Shown: piece by piece, positions 15,902 through 25,615 of the stretch
Layout: each line of letters starts with the position of its first letter
Numbering within the stretch: position 1 is the first letter of the stretch
Origin: Desulforudis sp.
GTDB lineage: Bacteria; Bacillota; Desulfotomaculia; Desulfotomaculales; Desulforudaceae
Assembly: GCA_019084485.1 (NCBI GenBank)
Contig: JAHRFU010000050.1
Span: 62,001 to 126,000 of the forward strand
DNA: 64,000 nt
Direction of reading: 5' to 3'
Program-made: the position numbers and the translations under genes
The notes under the pieces: model-generated
Database searches by the model: none
What the model was told of the DNA's origin: nothing
What the model saw: the letters and a program-made list of their open reading frames with translations, nothing else

Positions 15902-17332
15902 CTATTTGCGCCAGAACCCGGGGTGTAAGAGGGCGAGCACGGTGAACAATTCCAGGCGGCCGGCAAGCATGTTGAAAGAAAGGATCAGTTTGCCGACCAC
16001 CGGGATCGTAGCGTAGTTAGCCATTGGGCCGACAATCCCGAGTCCGGGGCCGATGTTGCTGAGCGTGGCGACCGCCGCGGTAACTGCGCTGATGAGATCA
16101 AGCCCGAGCATACCCATCAGCACCACGCTTGCGACAAAAAGGCCCATGTATAGGATCAGGAATGATTGAACAGTGTCGGTAACCTCGGTTGGAATCACTG
16201 AACCGCCGATTCTTACCGGAATTACCGCCTGCGGGTGGATCAGTTTTTGGAGCTGTCGGGTGCCGAGCTTCCAGAGAACCATGATGCGGATGACCTTAAT
16301 GCCGCCACCGGTTGACCCTGCACAGGCCCCGACAAACATCAGGAGCACCAAAACCAGGCGGCTTAGGTCAGGCCACTGGTCGTAGTCGGCGCTGGCGAAA
16401 CCGGTGGAGGTCGCGATGGACGAAACCTGGAAAAGGGACTGCCGCACCGATGTCCCTGTGGTCATTTCGGTTACGGTGATCAGGTTGACGCTGATCACGG
16501 CCACTGCTGCCACCACCACGGCCAGGAAGACCTGGGTTTCACGGTCTTTCCAGAGCACCTGGGGCCGGCCCTGCATCGCCTTGATGTGCAGCGCGAAGCT
16601 GATCCCGCAGAGGAGCATGAAGAAGGCGATGATCAGCTCTACCGCCACGCTGTTGTAGGCTCCGACACTTAGATTCCGGGTTGAAAAGCCGCCAGTAGCA
16701 ACGGTTCCGAAAGTATGGGTCAGACTGTCGAACCAGGGTAGCCCGGCCAGGCGCAGGGCCACGACCTGCAATAGGGTGAAGACCAGGTAGACCTTGAACA
16801 ACTGGCGCGAGGTCTGAGCCACCCGGGGGAGAACCTTGGCCTTAGTGGGGCCGCTGACTTCCGCCCGGTAAAACTGCATCCCGGCGATGCGTAGCGAGGG
16901 GATTATGGCAACGAGCAGGACGACGGTGCCGATACCCCCGATCCAGTGGGTCAGGCTGCGCCAGAACAGGATTCCCATGGGCAAGGCTTCGATGTCGGTG
17001 AGAATCGAGGCCCCGGTGGTAGTGAAGCCGGACATCGTCTCAAAGAAGGCGTCCACGGGGTGGGGAATAGCACTGCTCAGGACAAAGGGCAGCGAACCGA
17101 AAACAGCCGTCACGAACCACCCCAGAGCGGCAACGGCGAAGCCCTCACGATAACCAATGTCCTGATAGTTGACCTTGCGGACAGCCAGGGCGGCCCCGGC
17201 CAGAGCCGTAATCACCACGCTTAGGGCCAGGGCTGAGACATCCGGGCCGCGGTAATACAGGGCTAGCCCCAGGCAGACCAACATGGCTACCGCTTCGCCC
17301 AACAGTAGAATACCGAGGATCTTGCCGATCAA
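15902..17332 (-). CDS. trkH: TrkH-family potassium transporter membrane subunit
   Basis: A 476-residue protein with about ten hydrophobic helices arranged as repeated membrane-pore-membrane units. Selectivity-filter-like segments are visible: MSGFTTTGASIL (near residue 100), FGTVATGGFSTRNLS (near 215), ATSTGFASADY (near 315) and LSNIGPGLGIVG (near 430). It moves K+ (with H+ or Na+) and works with the cytosolic NAD-binding TrkA encoded just upstream in the operon. The start is TTG, 4 bp after the trkA stop; no strong ribosome binding site, so translational coupling is likely. Confidence 0.93.
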   Translation of the reverse strand: MIGKILGILLLGEAVAMLVCLGLALYYRGPDVSALALSVVITALAGAALAVRKVNYQDIGYREGFAVAALGWFVTAVFGSLPFVLSSAIPHPVDAFFETMSGFTTTGASILTDIEALPMGILFWRSLTHWIGGIGTVVLLVAIIPSLRIAGMQFYRAEVSGPTKAKVLPRVAQTSRQLFKVYLVFTLLQVVALRLAGLPWFDSLTHTFGTVATGGFSTRNLSVGAYNSVAVELIIAFFMLLCGISFALHIKAMQGRPQVLWKDRETQVFLAVVVAAVAVISVNLITVTEMTTGTSVRQSLFQVSSIATSTGFASADYDQWPDLSRLVLVLLMFVGACAGSTGGGIKVIRIMVLWKLGTRQLQKLIHPQAVIPVRIGGSVIPTEVTDTVQSFLILYMGLFVASVVLMGMLGLDLISAVTAAVATLSNIGPGLGIVGPMANYATIPVVGKLILSFNMLAGRLELFTVLALLHPGFWRK

Positions 17333-17336
17333 GAGC

Positions 17337-18695
17337 TTATTCAGACAGACCTCTCCCTACGTTGAACAGACCGTCGATCTCACCGGGGTTATGGCCGACA
17401 GTGAAGACCACCAGCCGGTCTTGACCATTGAGCACGACATCGCCCTTGGGTATAAGAATCTCGTTATCCCGTTTGATGGCCCCGATGATGATCCCCTGGG
17501 GCAGACCGAGTTTGCTGACCAGCTTACCGACTTTACGGCTATCCGGGTGCAGGATCAACTCGATGACTTCGGCCTGGCCGTTGAGCAGCAAGACCAAGGA
17601 GAGCAGCCGACCACCACGGATGTAGCGAAGAATAGCGCTGGCCATGATCAGGCGCGGGCTGATGGCGGCATCCACGCCCAGTTGTTCGATGAGGGGCGCA
17701 TAGCTTGGACGCCCGACCTTCGCGATCACTTGCTTTGCACCTAGTTGTTTAGCTAACAGGGAAAGGAGCAGGTTTTCCTCATCGAAGCCGGTGACCGCTA
17801 CAAAGCCATCGGTGTCCCTGATTCCCTCCCGCTTCAGGAGTTCAATATCCGATCCGTCTCCCTGCAAGACGAGCGCGTCCGGGAGATTCTCTGCCAACTC
17901 CTGGCAGCGCCTTGGGTTTTGTTCGATGATTTTGGGTCTAATACCAAGCGAGCAGAGTTTTTCCCCCAGGTAAAAGCCGATCCGCCCGCCGCCCAGGATG
18001 ATTACGTTGGTGGCGCCGTGGTTGCGCTTGCGCTTAAACTTCGCCGCGAACTTCTTGATACTGTCCACGTGTCCGATCAGGTACAGGGTGTCCCCGGTCA
18101 GAATCCTGTCCGCCCCGCCCGGGACAATCATCTTCCCTTTGCGTGAAATACCCACGATCAGACAGGATCGGGGGATGTCAATATCCATTACTTTGTGGTC
18201 AACAATATGGTGATGGGAGTCGTCCACGATGAAGTCGACCATCTGCACCTTGCCGTCGGCAAACGGTTCGGTATGCATCGGGAGCGACACGGTCAGTAGT
18301 CGGGCGATCTCCAGGGCAGCGCTGTATTCGGGGTTAATAATCAGGTCTAAACCCAGATCCTCCTTGGAGAGCACCAGATCCCGGGCGTAAACGGGGTCTC
18401 TGATGCGCGCCACAGTCCGGGGCACCCCGAGCTTTTTGACCATCAGACAGGCGATCATATTCACCTCATCTGAGTTTGTCACCGCGGCCACCAGTTCGCT
18501 CTGCAGGACCTCGGGCAACTTGAGTACCGAGGCACTGGAGGCGTTGCCCTTCACGCAGAGAACGTCCATCTGCTGCTCGATCTGTACCAGTCTTGTTTCA
18601 TCACGGTCGATGATCACTAGATCGTGGTTGTCCTTATCCAGGCGGCGAGCGATTTCCAGGCCCACCTTGCCGGCTCCGATGATGGTGATGCGCAC
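17337..18695 (-). CDS. trkA: Trk system potassium uptake protein TrkA
   Basis: A 452-residue soluble gating subunit with two RCK units. Each has an NAD-binding Rossmann domain (VRITIIGAGKVGLEIARRL at residue 1 and NVIILGGGRIGFYLGEKL near 228) and a TrkA_C domain (around 140-220 and 370-450). The ORF track starts at 18764, but GTG 18695 follows GAGGGGAC and begins exactly at the first Rossmann strand. It is the first gene of a trkA-trkH operon. Ligand (NAD(H)/ATP) binding controls the TrkH pore. Confidence 0.95.
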   Translation of the reverse strand: MRITIIGAGKVGLEIARRLDKDNHDLVIIDRDETRLVQIEQQMDVLCVKGNASSASVLKLPEVLQSELVAAVTNSDEVNMIACLMVKKLGVPRTVARIRDPVYARDLVLSKEDLGLDLIINPEYSAALEIARLLTVSLPMHTEPFADGKVQMVDFIVDDSHHHIVDHKVMDIDIPRSCLIVGISRKGKMIVPGGADRILTGDTLYLIGHVDSIKKFAAKFKRKRNHGATNVIILGGGRIGFYLGEKLCSLGIRPKIIEQNPRRCQELAENLPDALVLQGDGSDIELLKREGIRDTDGFVAVTGFDEENLLLSLLAKQLGAKQVIAKVGRPSYAPLIEQLGVDAAISPRLIMASAILRYIRGGRLLSLVLLLNGQAEVIELILHPDSRKVGKLVSKLGLPQGIIIGAIKRDNEILIPKGDVVLNGQDRLVVFTVGHNPGEIDGLFNVGRGLSE

Positions 18696-18782
18696 CGCAA
18701 AAGTCCCCTCACTGATTTCGTATCTGCTATATGTATAATCCTGCGTCAACAAAATAGCAAGCACAAAGAATTTGGGGAAGGG

Positions 18783-18810
18783 CTGACATCGGTATCGGCG
18801 GTGTTATACT
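18783..18810 (+). promoter_or_regulatory. Promoter for cation efflux gene
   Basis: CTGACA-16 bp-TATACT, divergent from trkA and about 90 bp upstream of the cation diffusion facilitator start. Confidence 0.5.
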
Positions 18811-18899
18811 AAAGCTAGCGTTTCCAGTATATTCTTAGTAGTAAGCCGATGTATCAGTTGCGGCTGAGCAGTATTGTGGAGGGGCGGGTAAACCTGGGA

Positions 18900-19877
18900 A
18901 TGCAAAAAAGGGCCGTTACATCCGCAAACGATCTTAAGAAAATTCGGGCGGCTAAGGTTTCTGTGGCGTCCAACAGTTTCCTGGTGGTTGGCAAGCTGAC
19001 CGCCGGTTTCTATATGGGTTCGATCAGTGTGATCTCGGACGGGATTCATTCAGGTCTCGACCTGGTGGCGGCACTGATCGCCTTTGCCGCCGTCCGCAAG
19101 GCCGCCCAGCAAGCCGACCATACGCACCGCTTCGGTCACGGCAAGTTTGAAAACCTGGCCGGAACGGTTGAGGGTTTGCTGATCTTTGCGGCAGCGGTGG
19201 CTATTATCGCGAACGCCTTGCCGCGCTTGTATAACCCGGTTGAAGTGCAGGCTCTGGGGCTCGGCGGCGTGGTTATCGGCACGGCGATCGTATTGAACAC
19301 CTTGGTTTCGCGTCATATAATGCGGGTCGCCGTCGAGACTGACTCGCCCGCGCTGAAGGCGAATGCCTGGCATCTACGGAGTGATGTGTACACGTCGGTG
19401 GGAGTGTTGGCCGGTCTCGGGCTGATCAAATTGACCGGTCTGACCATCCTTGACCCCTTGGTTGCGATTGCCGTATCGCTGATCATCTTACGCGCCGCGT
19501 ATGGAGTGGTGCGGGACTCCGTGCGCGGTCTTCTGGATGCCCGCCTGCCGGAGGACGATGAGACCAAGATCCACCGGGTGCTACAACAGTTTGCCACGGA
19601 GTTTCCGGACTATCATGCCCTAAGGACGCGTAAGGCCGGTTCGGAACAGCACATCGACCTGCACCTCGTGACCGCCTCGGCACTGCCGGTCGCCGAGGCC
19701 CACTCTCTCTGTGTCCGCGTGGAGCGTGAGATTGTCAAGGTATTTCCAAACTCCCAGGTTTTGATCCACATCGAGCCCTGTGACGATGATTGTGTGGTAT
19801 GCGGGCAGGGCCGTACCTGTACCTATTCGGATCTCGACCTACAGGATGAGAATAACAGGCCGCCGCGGGAAAGATAA
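18900..19877 (+). CDS. Cation diffusion facilitator family transporter
   Basis: A protein of about 325 residues with six hydrophobic helices and a cytosolic C-terminal domain. The metal-site motif HSGLD in helix 2 ([14 protein letters not shown]) and HLRSDVYTS in helix 5 ([17 protein letters not shown]) give the H/D tetrad typical of Zn/Fe/Mn exporters. The C-terminal ferredoxin-like region ([16 protein letters not shown]) is followed by a cysteine-rich extension ([14 protein letters not shown]), which is unusual and may bind metal. ATG 18900 is preferred to the ORF-track ATG 18849, which has no ribosome binding site; GGAGGGG lies about 15 bp upstream. Confidence 0.88.
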   Translation: MQKRAVTSANDLKKIRAAKVSVASNSFLVVGKLTAGFYMGSISVISDGIHSGLDLVAALIAFAAVRKAAQQADHTHRFGHGKFENLAGTVEGLLIFAAAVAIIANALPRLYNPVEVQALGLGGVVIGTAIVLNTLVSRHIMRVAVETDSPALKANAWHLRSDVYTSVGVLAGLGLIKLTGLTILDPLVAIAVSLIILRAAYGVVRDSVRGLLDARLPEDDETKIHRVLQQFATEFPDYHALRTRKAGSEQHIDLHLVTASALPVAEAHSLCVRVEREIVKVFPNSQVLIHIEPCDDDCVVCGQGRTCTYSDLDLQDENNRPPRER

Positions 19878-19911
19878 GGGAATAGCGGCTTTGCGGAAAG
19901 GATTTGTAGTT

Positions 19912-20847
19912 TTGAACAGCGCAGGAATTGCACCCAGCCTCACAAGGCTCATCGGCAATACGCCCCTCTTAAGGCTGGAGCACATTGGCCGGGGACTGCC
20001 TGCCACCATGGTGGCCAAGCTTGAGTTTTTCAACCCGGGGGGGAGTGTCAAGGATCGAGCGGCCTTGTTCATGCTGAAAGCGGCAGAACAAGCCGGGCTG
20101 ATCGGCCCCGGAAGTACGATCATTGAGCCGACGAGCGGCAACACCGGGATCGGACTGGCCTGGATTTGCACCCTCAAGGGCTACCACTTAGTGCTGACTA
20201 TGCCGGAGACGATGAGCATTGAGAGGCGCAGAATGGTCGAGGCCTTCGGAGCCGAGGTCGTGCTTACACCCGGTAAGGACGGTATGAGCGGTGCGATTAG
20301 GGAGGCCGAAGCACTGGCCAAGAGTCGCCCGGGCGCATACATCCCCCAGCAGTTCCGAAACGTGGCGGTGCGCGAGGCCCATTACCAGACCACTGGGCCG
20401 GAAATCTGGTCAGACACTCGCGGAAGAGTGGACATCTTTGTGGGTGGGGTCGGCACCGGGGGAACGGTAAGCGGTGTTTCCCGTTACCTGAAGGAGATGA
20501 AACCGGAGGTTCGTACCGTGGCTGTGGAACCCGCCGAGTCACCCGTGCTTTCCGGCGGAAAGGCCGGAGCCCATCCGATCCAGGGTATCGGCGCCGGGTT
20601 TGTGCCGGAAATCTTCGTCAGGGAGGTCGTGGACGAGGTGATTACCGTGGAAGGGGCGGCGGCCATGGATACAACCAGGCGGCTGGCCCGTGAAGAGGGG
20701 CTACTGGTGGGCATTTCATCTGGGGCGGCCTGTCACGCGGCGCTTCAAGTAGCCGCCCGACCCGAAAACCGGGACAAACTGGTGGTGGTGTTACTACCCG
20801 ACAGCGGTGAACGCTACCTGTCCACACCACTGTTTACAAATCCCTAG
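19912..20847 (+). CDS. cysK: Cysteine synthase A (O-acetylserine sulfhydrylase)
   Basis: A 311-residue PLP enzyme that makes cysteine from O-acetylserine and sulfide. The PLP lysine lies in [11 protein letters not shown] (near residue 40), the substrate loop is [12 protein letters not shown] (near 66), and the phosphate-binding glycine loop is [17 protein letters not shown] (near 175). QQFRN and [12 protein letters not shown] are also typical. The start is TTG 19912 with an AAAGGA ribosome binding site 9 bp upstream; the ORF-track start runs into the preceding gene. It follows the cation exporter by 34 bp and may share its transcript. Confidence 0.95.
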   Translation: MNSAGIAPSLTRLIGNTPLLRLEHIGRGLPATMVAKLEFFNPGGSVKDRAALFMLKAAEQAGLIGPGSTIIEPTSGNTGIGLAWICTLKGYHLVLTMPETMSIERRRMVEAFGAEVVLTPGKDGMSGAIREAEALAKSRPGAYIPQQFRNVAVREAHYQTTGPEIWSDTRGRVDIFVGGVGTGGTVSGVSRYLKEMKPEVRTVAVEPAESPVLSGGKAGAHPIQGIGAGFVPEIFVREVVDEVITVEGAAAMDTTRRLAREEGLLVGISSGAACHAALQVAARPENRDKLVVVLLPDSGERYLSTPLFTNP

Positions 20848-20891
20848 CTTGAATGGCCCTCGACGATTCCCCTTAATAACACAATGGGGTG

Positions 20892-21293
20892 TCACTCCGG
20901 CCAGTAGTCTACGTTGGGATCGGCGCGTTCCCACTTAAACACGATTTCCCCCTTGATCAAGACCTTCAGGCGTTCACCTTGACGGACCTTGCCCATAATG
21001 ACATCCCGATTTAGGGCAGGGGCTTGATAGCTCCGTTCCGAATGATCTGAGAAGCGCAACTTCACGTGCCCGCCCGGCTCAATCCCCGCGAGTGAGGCCT
21101 CGGCCCGAGTGGTTGGTGAAGAATATACCTTTAAGGCGACCAGGATACCGGGTAAGACGACCAGAGCAAAGATAAACCCGTAGATGAAGAGGTTTCGCGG
21201 TAACTGCGGTTGAGTTACTCCGACGATAGCGATTACCATGCCCACGACCATCGGGATGATAACGGTTGCGGGCCAGTTTAAACGTTGGAACAA
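20892..21293 (-). CDS. Two-TM membrane protein, hypothetical
   Basis: A 133-residue protein that starts at TTG behind GAGGAGG. Two hydrophobic helices (about residues 8-30 and 36-57: VIIPMVVGMVIAIVGV and FIYGFIFALVVLPGILVAL) are followed by a cytosolic or external soluble domain of about 75 residues rich in charged beta-like sequence (HVKLRFSDHSERSYQAP). I do not recognise the family. Located directly upstream on the same strand is a methyltransferase-like membrane gene. Confidence 0.7.
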   Translation of the reverse strand: MFQRLNWPATVIIPMVVGMVIAIVGVTQPQLPRNLFIYGFIFALVVLPGILVALKVYSSPTTRAEASLAGIEPGGHVKLRFSDHSERSYQAPALNRDVIMGKVRQGERLKVLIKGEIVFKWERADPNVDYWPE

Positions 21294-21346
21294 TCCGATT
21301 CCTCCTCAAGTACAAGCCATTGGGTCTATAAATCCAGTTTACCCAT

Positions 21347-21919
21347 CTAGGGCTTTTTTGCCCAGGCCCTGAGCGCAGAGATAACGTTGAATCCCGTTAC
21401 CTCGTCCATGTATGTTTGGTAGGACTTCCCGAACTTCTCTAGGTTCAGCTTGTCCTCCAGCCTGGCACCGGTGAGGAAACAGGCGATACTCACCGGAAGG
21501 GTGATCGCCTTGATTATGGTTGGGCCGAAGGCAAAAGCCAGGATTACCCAGAAAATCGCCCCCAGGTATACCGGGTGGCGCAGATAACCGTACAAGCCGA
21601 TGCGCACGAGTTCGGGGTGTTTCACATTCTCTGCTTCCCGGGTAAACTCACGCATCTGGTTGTAGGCGTAGACAAACAGAATCACCAGAACCAGAGCCAG
21701 GATTCGCAACGGCAATTCCAGCAGCGCCGGTAGGGCAAACAGCATCAGCGGGGGCGTCCCCAGCACTTCAAAAATCGACTCTACAAACATCGAGGCAAAA
21801 AAGAAGAAAAAGCCCACGGCGATCAGGACTTCATCTCGCCGGTGCCGGCGATTTTCGCGCCGCATCCAGTAGACCGTATAGGCCAGGGCCGCAGCCGAAA
21901 GCAGCATCAAAACAGTCAA
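21347..21919 (-). CDS. Isoprenylcysteine-carboxyl-methyltransferase-like membrane protein
   Basis: A 190-residue integral membrane protein with about five hydrophobic segments. The C-terminal half carries the SAM-binding signature of the ICMT/PEMT group: LYGYLRHPVYLGAI (near residue 110) and RLEDKLNLEKFGKSYQTYM (near 155). Bacterial members methylate lipids or small molecules; the substrate here is unknown. The start is TTG with GAGGGGG upstream. It is followed on the same strand by the two-TM protein at 20892. Confidence 0.82.
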   Translation of the reverse strand: MTVLMLLSAAALAYTVYWMRRENRRHRRDEVLIAVGFFFFFASMFVESIFEVLGTPPLMLFALPALLELPLRILALVLVILFVYAYNQMREFTREAENVKHPELVRIGLYGYLRHPVYLGAIFWVILAFAFGPTIIKAITLPVSIACFLTGARLEDKLNLEKFGKSYQTYMDEVTGFNVISALRAWAKKP

Positions 21920-22107
21920 ATTATCAATCCCCCTCTACATCTATAATTAGCGATTGAACCAACAATTCCTGCTGTTATTCTTACCGTTGGGGACTATGCT
22001 GACACCTGGCGGACAAACTAGGCACAAAGCTCCCCCAAGGGAGGCGCCACGGCCTTAAATCCGCTGATCCGAAGGAAAGGCGAACTCGCCTGACTGTCCC
22101 CTTTTTG

Positions 22108-22557
22108 CTAGATGTAGATGATGCTGTCCGGATCTACCTCCGGGTCGCCGACCTGATCCAAGGGGATCTTGTCCACCCAGTCTTCGCCGTACTCCAGGTC
22201 GATCTGCCGGATGCGGGCGAGCCCGTCTTCGGTAATCGAGCGCTGATCTCCTATCGATCGCATACTCGGTTTGGATCCGGTAAAATACCCGGCCACGCCC
22301 TTCGGGTTCTTGCCATACTTGCGGCAGAACCAGCTCAGTTCCAGGGGGGTCACCACACCACCGGCACGCTCAACCTCCGCGAGGGGGGCTACCCAGCGCA
22401 CGGTGTGTACCATAATCTCCTTTTCCCCGAGGGTATACAGGTTCCGGATCTGCAGTTTGACAGCCCTCAATTCCTGTTCGATCGACGCCAGTCGGCTGGT
22501 CAGGAGTTCCAGGGTCTTCTGCGGGACTTCTATGCTCCTGGTCACTGCTCTATCCAC
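22108..22557 (-). CDS. Hypothetical protein with N-terminal coiled coil
   Basis: A 149-residue soluble protein starting at GTG (a second GTG lies four codons in). Residues 10-40 (EVPQKTLELLTSRLASIEQELRAV) look coiled-coil, followed by a basic region (WFCRKYGKNPKGVAGYF) and an acidic C-terminus ending DPEVDPDSIIYI. I do not recognise a family. The 190-bp stretch downstream to 21920 contains a GTCCCCTTTTT relic of the GGGGGAC-type repeat and nothing else I can support. Confidence 0.6.
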   Translation of the reverse strand: MDRAVTRSIEVPQKTLELLTSRLASIEQELRAVKLQIRNLYTLGEKEIMVHTVRWVAPLAEVERAGGVVTPLELSWFCRKYGKNPKGVAGYFTGSKPSMRSIGDQRSITEDGLARIRQIDLEYGEDWVDKIPLDQVGDPEVDPDSIIYI

Positions 22558-22587
22558 CCCATCTACACTTTGTCAGCTTGTCCACAA

Positions 22588-22737
22588 TTACAGGTTCCCG
22601 CCAGCTAAGTAGTAGAGCAACGCCACCCCGCTGAACGAAAGAACCAGGGCCACCAGCAGCATTGGTCTGCTGTTTGTAATGTGCCCCTTGTACAGAAGCC
22701 CGGTGGCGATGACCACCATCAGGATTGAAATTAGCAT
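22588..22737 (-). CDS. Small two-TM hydrophobic protein
   Basis: A 49-residue ORF below the ORF-track cut-off: MLISILMVVIATGLLYKGH..., then MLLVALVLSFSGVALLYYLAGG. Two hydrophobic helices are joined by a short basic loop. AAGGAAG lies about 16 bp upstream of the ATG, and a TTG precedes it directly. It sits between the coiled-coil protein gene and the P-type ATPase gene on the same strand. Function is unknown and expression is unproven. Confidence 0.5.
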   Translation of the reverse strand: MLISILMVVIATGLLYKGHITNSRPMLLVALVLSFSGVALLYYLAGGNL

Positions 22738-22816
22738 CAACAATTTCCGGTCACTTCCTTAAATTGTCCTACGTCCATTATACAGGCAGCCCTTGGAAAA
22801 GGAAACGAACGGTATC

Positions 22817-25048
22817 TTAGGCCGCCCGGGCGAGACCCGGCGACGGTCCGCGGGCCTTGGTGTGTTGTCCGCCGAGCAGTCGCATGCTGTTGGCGATCAC
22901 GATCAAGGCCGCACCGGTGTCTGCAAAGACCGCCATCCAAAGGGTGGACAGTCCCAGCACAGTGAGGAGGATGAAGACGGCCTTCACGGTTATGGCGAAG
23001 ATGATGTTCTCCTTAATTATCCTCAGGGTGCGCCGGCTCAGCCGCAACGTGTAGGGCAGTTTGGCGAGGTCATCATTCATCAGGGCGATGTCCGCTGTTT
23101 CCAGAGCAGTGTCCGTGCCTGCGGCACCCATGGCGATCCCCACGTCAGCGGCCGCTAGGGCGGGAGCATCGTTCACACCCTCGCCGACCATGGCCACCGA
23201 TCCGTATTCCTGCCGCAATCGCTTGATGGCGTCCAGTTTCTGCCCGGGCAACAGTTCCGCTTTTACGTTGCCGATACCCAGTGCTGAACCTACGGTGCGT
23301 GCCGTGGCTTGGTTATCCCCGGTGAGCAACACCAACTCGCGAATGCCCTCCTGCCGGAGCGCCTTCATCACGCTGCTACTACCGGCACGGGTCTGGTCGG
23401 CGATGGCGATCAGAGCCAGAACCCGGTTTCGGGTACCCAGTACGACCACGGTCTTGCCTTCTCCCTGCAGTCGGCCGAGGTCGGTAGAGAACGGGGTCTG
23501 ATCGACGCCCAGCCGCCGGAAAAGACGGGGACTGCCGATGTAATGAGTCTGTCCGCATACAGAGGCCTGTGCCCCTTCGCCGATCAGAGACTCAAACTCG
23601 GTGCACTCGAGCGGCGCAATCCCCGATTCCACCGCATACCGGACAATAGACTCACCCAGCGGATGTTCTGATAGGGCTTCCACGGAAACGGCCAGACGCA
23701 CCGCTTCGGCACCGGTGATATTAGTGGCGGTAATCACGTCCGTAACCGCCGGTCGTCCAATAGTGACCGTACCCGTCTTGTCGAGGGCCACAGCCCGGAC
23801 CTTTGCCAAAGCCTCCAACTGAGCACCACCCTTGATTAACACCCCGTTCCGAGCGGCATTGCCGATAGCCGAGACAATTGCCACCGGGGTTGAGATGACC
23901 AGAGCACAGGGGCAGGCAATCACCAGCAGTATCAGGGCCCGGTAGAACCATTCCGCAAACTCCAGACCAAGCAGCAGAGGCGGGAGTGCCGCGATACCCA
24001 GCGCGGCTAGTATTACCACCGGCGTGTAATACCGGGCAAACACGTCTACAAAGTGTTGGGCCGGAGCTTTCTGGGCCTGAGCCTCCTCCACCATGTGGAT
24101 AATTCGGGCCAGGGTGGTGTCCGCAGCCAGCTTCGTAACCCGTACTTCCAGGCTGCCCCGTTCGTTCAGGGTTCCGGCATACACTGTTCCGCCGGGGTAC
24201 TTGGCAACAGGCAGGGACTCGCCCGTGATCGGAGCCTGGTTCACCGACGAGCGTCCGGCGACAACCACGCCGTCCATCGGAATCCGATCCCCCGGCCGTA
24301 CCAGGATAATGTCGCCGACCACCAGTTGCTCCACAGGCAACGTGAACGTCTGCCCCGCACGCTTCACAACGGCTTCTTTCGGCGACATATCCATCAGGTT
24401 CCGGATTGAACGTCGGGTGCGGCCGATGGTATGAGCCTGTAGAGCATTGCCCACGGCAAACAGAAACACCACAGTGGCCCCCTCAGCCCACTCGCCGAGT
24501 AATATGGCACCAATCACGGCCACAGTCATCAGCACGTTCATATCCAATGTGAATACGCGGAGAGACTGCCAAGCGCCGCGTACGATCATATACCCACCGG
24601 CCAGAATCGCTAACGCAAACAGGGACGCGGTCACCGAGTCAGTAGTCCCCGCCACCGTTGCGGCAAACCCCAGGCCGAGCGCAATTCCGGAAAGGATGGT
24701 CAGCATCACCCGCGGGTTCAGACGTGGCTCTGAAATCGAAACCCGGTCGTGATTCCGGTCGGGCTCGACCCGGTAACCAGCCTGCTCTACGATGCGCACA
24801 ATGGTTTCCAGAGGGGCGCTGTGATCCACGGTAAGCCGGGACGCGCCAAAATTAACTTCGGCTTTGGTGATGCCCTTGGTCCCCTGAATTCGACGGGCGA
24901 GCTTTGCAGCACAATCGGCACAGTCCAGGCCGGAGAGGCGCAGGACAGTCTCGCGGGTTTCGTTGCCAAAGGCCGGTTTCTCGGTACGCTCGTTAACGCC
25001 CCGGGGTTGTTTGGCTTCCTCTAATGCCGGTGTTCTTAGTTCAATCAT
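22817..25048 (-). CDS. Heavy-metal P1B-type ATPase (Zn/Cd/Pb exporter, CadA/ZntA-like)
   Basis: A 743-residue P-type ATPase. An N-terminal metal-binding domain has LDCADCAAK (CxxC, near residue 42). TGES (actuator, near 280), the transmembrane metal motif ACPCAL (near 385), the phosphorylation site DKTGT (near 430), the HP motif SEHPLGESIV and the hinge GEGVNDAPAL follow in order. CPC with the CadA-like HMA suggests Zn2+/Cd2+/Pb2+ export. It starts 28 bp after an ArsR repressor gene, so the pair forms a metal-resistance operon. The C-terminus (HTKARGPSPGLARAA) has an isolated His. Confidence 0.93.
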   Translation of the reverse strand: MIELRTPALEEAKQPRGVNERTEKPAFGNETRETVLRLSGLDCADCAAKLARRIQGTKGITKAEVNFGASRLTVDHSAPLETIVRIVEQAGYRVEPDRNHDRVSISEPRLNPRVMLTILSGIALGLGFAATVAGTTDSVTASLFALAILAGGYMIVRGAWQSLRVFTLDMNVLMTVAVIGAILLGEWAEGATVVFLFAVGNALQAHTIGRTRRSIRNLMDMSPKEAVVKRAGQTFTLPVEQLVVGDIILVRPGDRIPMDGVVVAGRSSVNQAPITGESLPVAKYPGGTVYAGTLNERGSLEVRVTKLAADTTLARIIHMVEEAQAQKAPAQHFVDVFARYYTPVVILAALGIAALPPLLLGLEFAEWFYRALILLVIACPCALVISTPVAIVSAIGNAARNGVLIKGGAQLEALAKVRAVALDKTGTVTIGRPAVTDVITATNITGAEAVRLAVSVEALSEHPLGESIVRYAVESGIAPLECTEFESLIGEGAQASVCGQTHYIGSPRLFRRLGVDQTPFSTDLGRLQGEGKTVVVLGTRNRVLALIAIADQTRAGSSSVMKALRQEGIRELVLLTGDNQATARTVGSALGIGNVKAELLPGQKLDAIKRLRQEYGSVAMVGEGVNDAPALAAADVGIAMGAAGTDTALETADIALMNDDLAKLPYTLRLSRRTLRIIKENIIFAITVKAVFILLTVLGLSTLWMAVFADTGAALIVIANSMRLLGGQHTKARGPSPGLARAA

Positions 25049-25075
25049 TATAAATTCACAGCTTTCATCCTAGCG

Positions 25076-25444
25076 TTAGTCGTGAAGAACGTGGGCCAAA
25101 CCCTCCCGGAAGAGGTTGATGATGTGTTGGTCGTCCAGGGCATAGAAAACAATCTTGCCATCTCTTCGGAATTTCACCAGCCGGTGGTCTCGTAATACCC
25201 GCAGTTGGTGCGACACGGCCGACTGCGTCATCCCCAGGACGGTCGTCAGGTCGCAGACACACAGTTCGTGCAGGAATAGAGCCTTGATGATCCGGATTCG
25301 GGTTGGATCACCCATCACCTTGAACAGGGCGGCCAGTTGCTCCACTTCATGCGTCGCCGGCATTCGGCTCCGAACTTCCTGCACCACGCTCTCGTGGACG
25401 TAGTTGACCTCACAGATATCGTTTTCTTTAACGTCCAAACCCAT
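25076..25444 (-). CDS. ArsR/SmtB-family metal-sensing repressor (CadC/CmtR-like)
   Basis: A 122-residue winged-helix repressor. The core LAALFKVMGDPTRIRIIKALF precedes the recognition-helix motif ELCVCDLTTVLGMTQSAVSHQLRVLRDHRLV; the CVC pair is the classic alpha-3N/alpha-3 metal site of CadC/ArsR sensors. It ends with FYALDDQHIINLFREGLAHVLHD, whose His/Asp residues resemble the alpha-5 zinc site. ATG 25444 follows GTAGAGGTAGGA; the upstream extension on the ORF track is unlikely. It precedes the P-type ATPase and presumably represses it until Zn/Cd binds. Confidence 0.92.
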   Translation of the reverse strand: MGLDVKENDICEVNYVHESVVQEVRSRMPATHEVEQLAALFKVMGDPTRIRIIKALFLHELCVCDLTTVLGMTQSAVSHQLRVLRDHRLVKFRRDGKIVFYALDDQHIINLFREGLAHVLHD

Positions 25445-25466
25445 TCCTACCTCTACCCCCACGACT

Positions 25467-25489
25467 ATAAATGAGCATCCATTCATATG
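25467..25489. promoter_or_regulatory. Candidate ArsR-family operator
   Basis: ATGAGCATCCATTCAT is an imperfect palindrome with ATGA-N8-TCAT ends, directly upstream of the repressor start. It resembles 12-2-12 operators of SmtB/CadC regulators. Assignment is by position and shape only. Confidence 0.4.
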
Positions 25490-25517
25490 TTTCTCCCCCA
25501 TTCTATGTCGCCGGTGC

Positions 25518-25546
25518 TTGTCTGTCAACTAACGATAAGGTATAAT
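25518..25546 (+). promoter_or_regulatory. Promoter for NYN-domain gene
   Basis: TTGTCT-17 bp-TATAAT, about 70 bp upstream of the NYN gene and divergent from the repressor. Confidence 0.6.
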
Positions 25547-25615
25547 TTACCTGGACGTACCGTTCTTTGACAGTTGAATAGAGACTTCTCCAGAGACGAG
25601 TAGGAGGAAATGTCG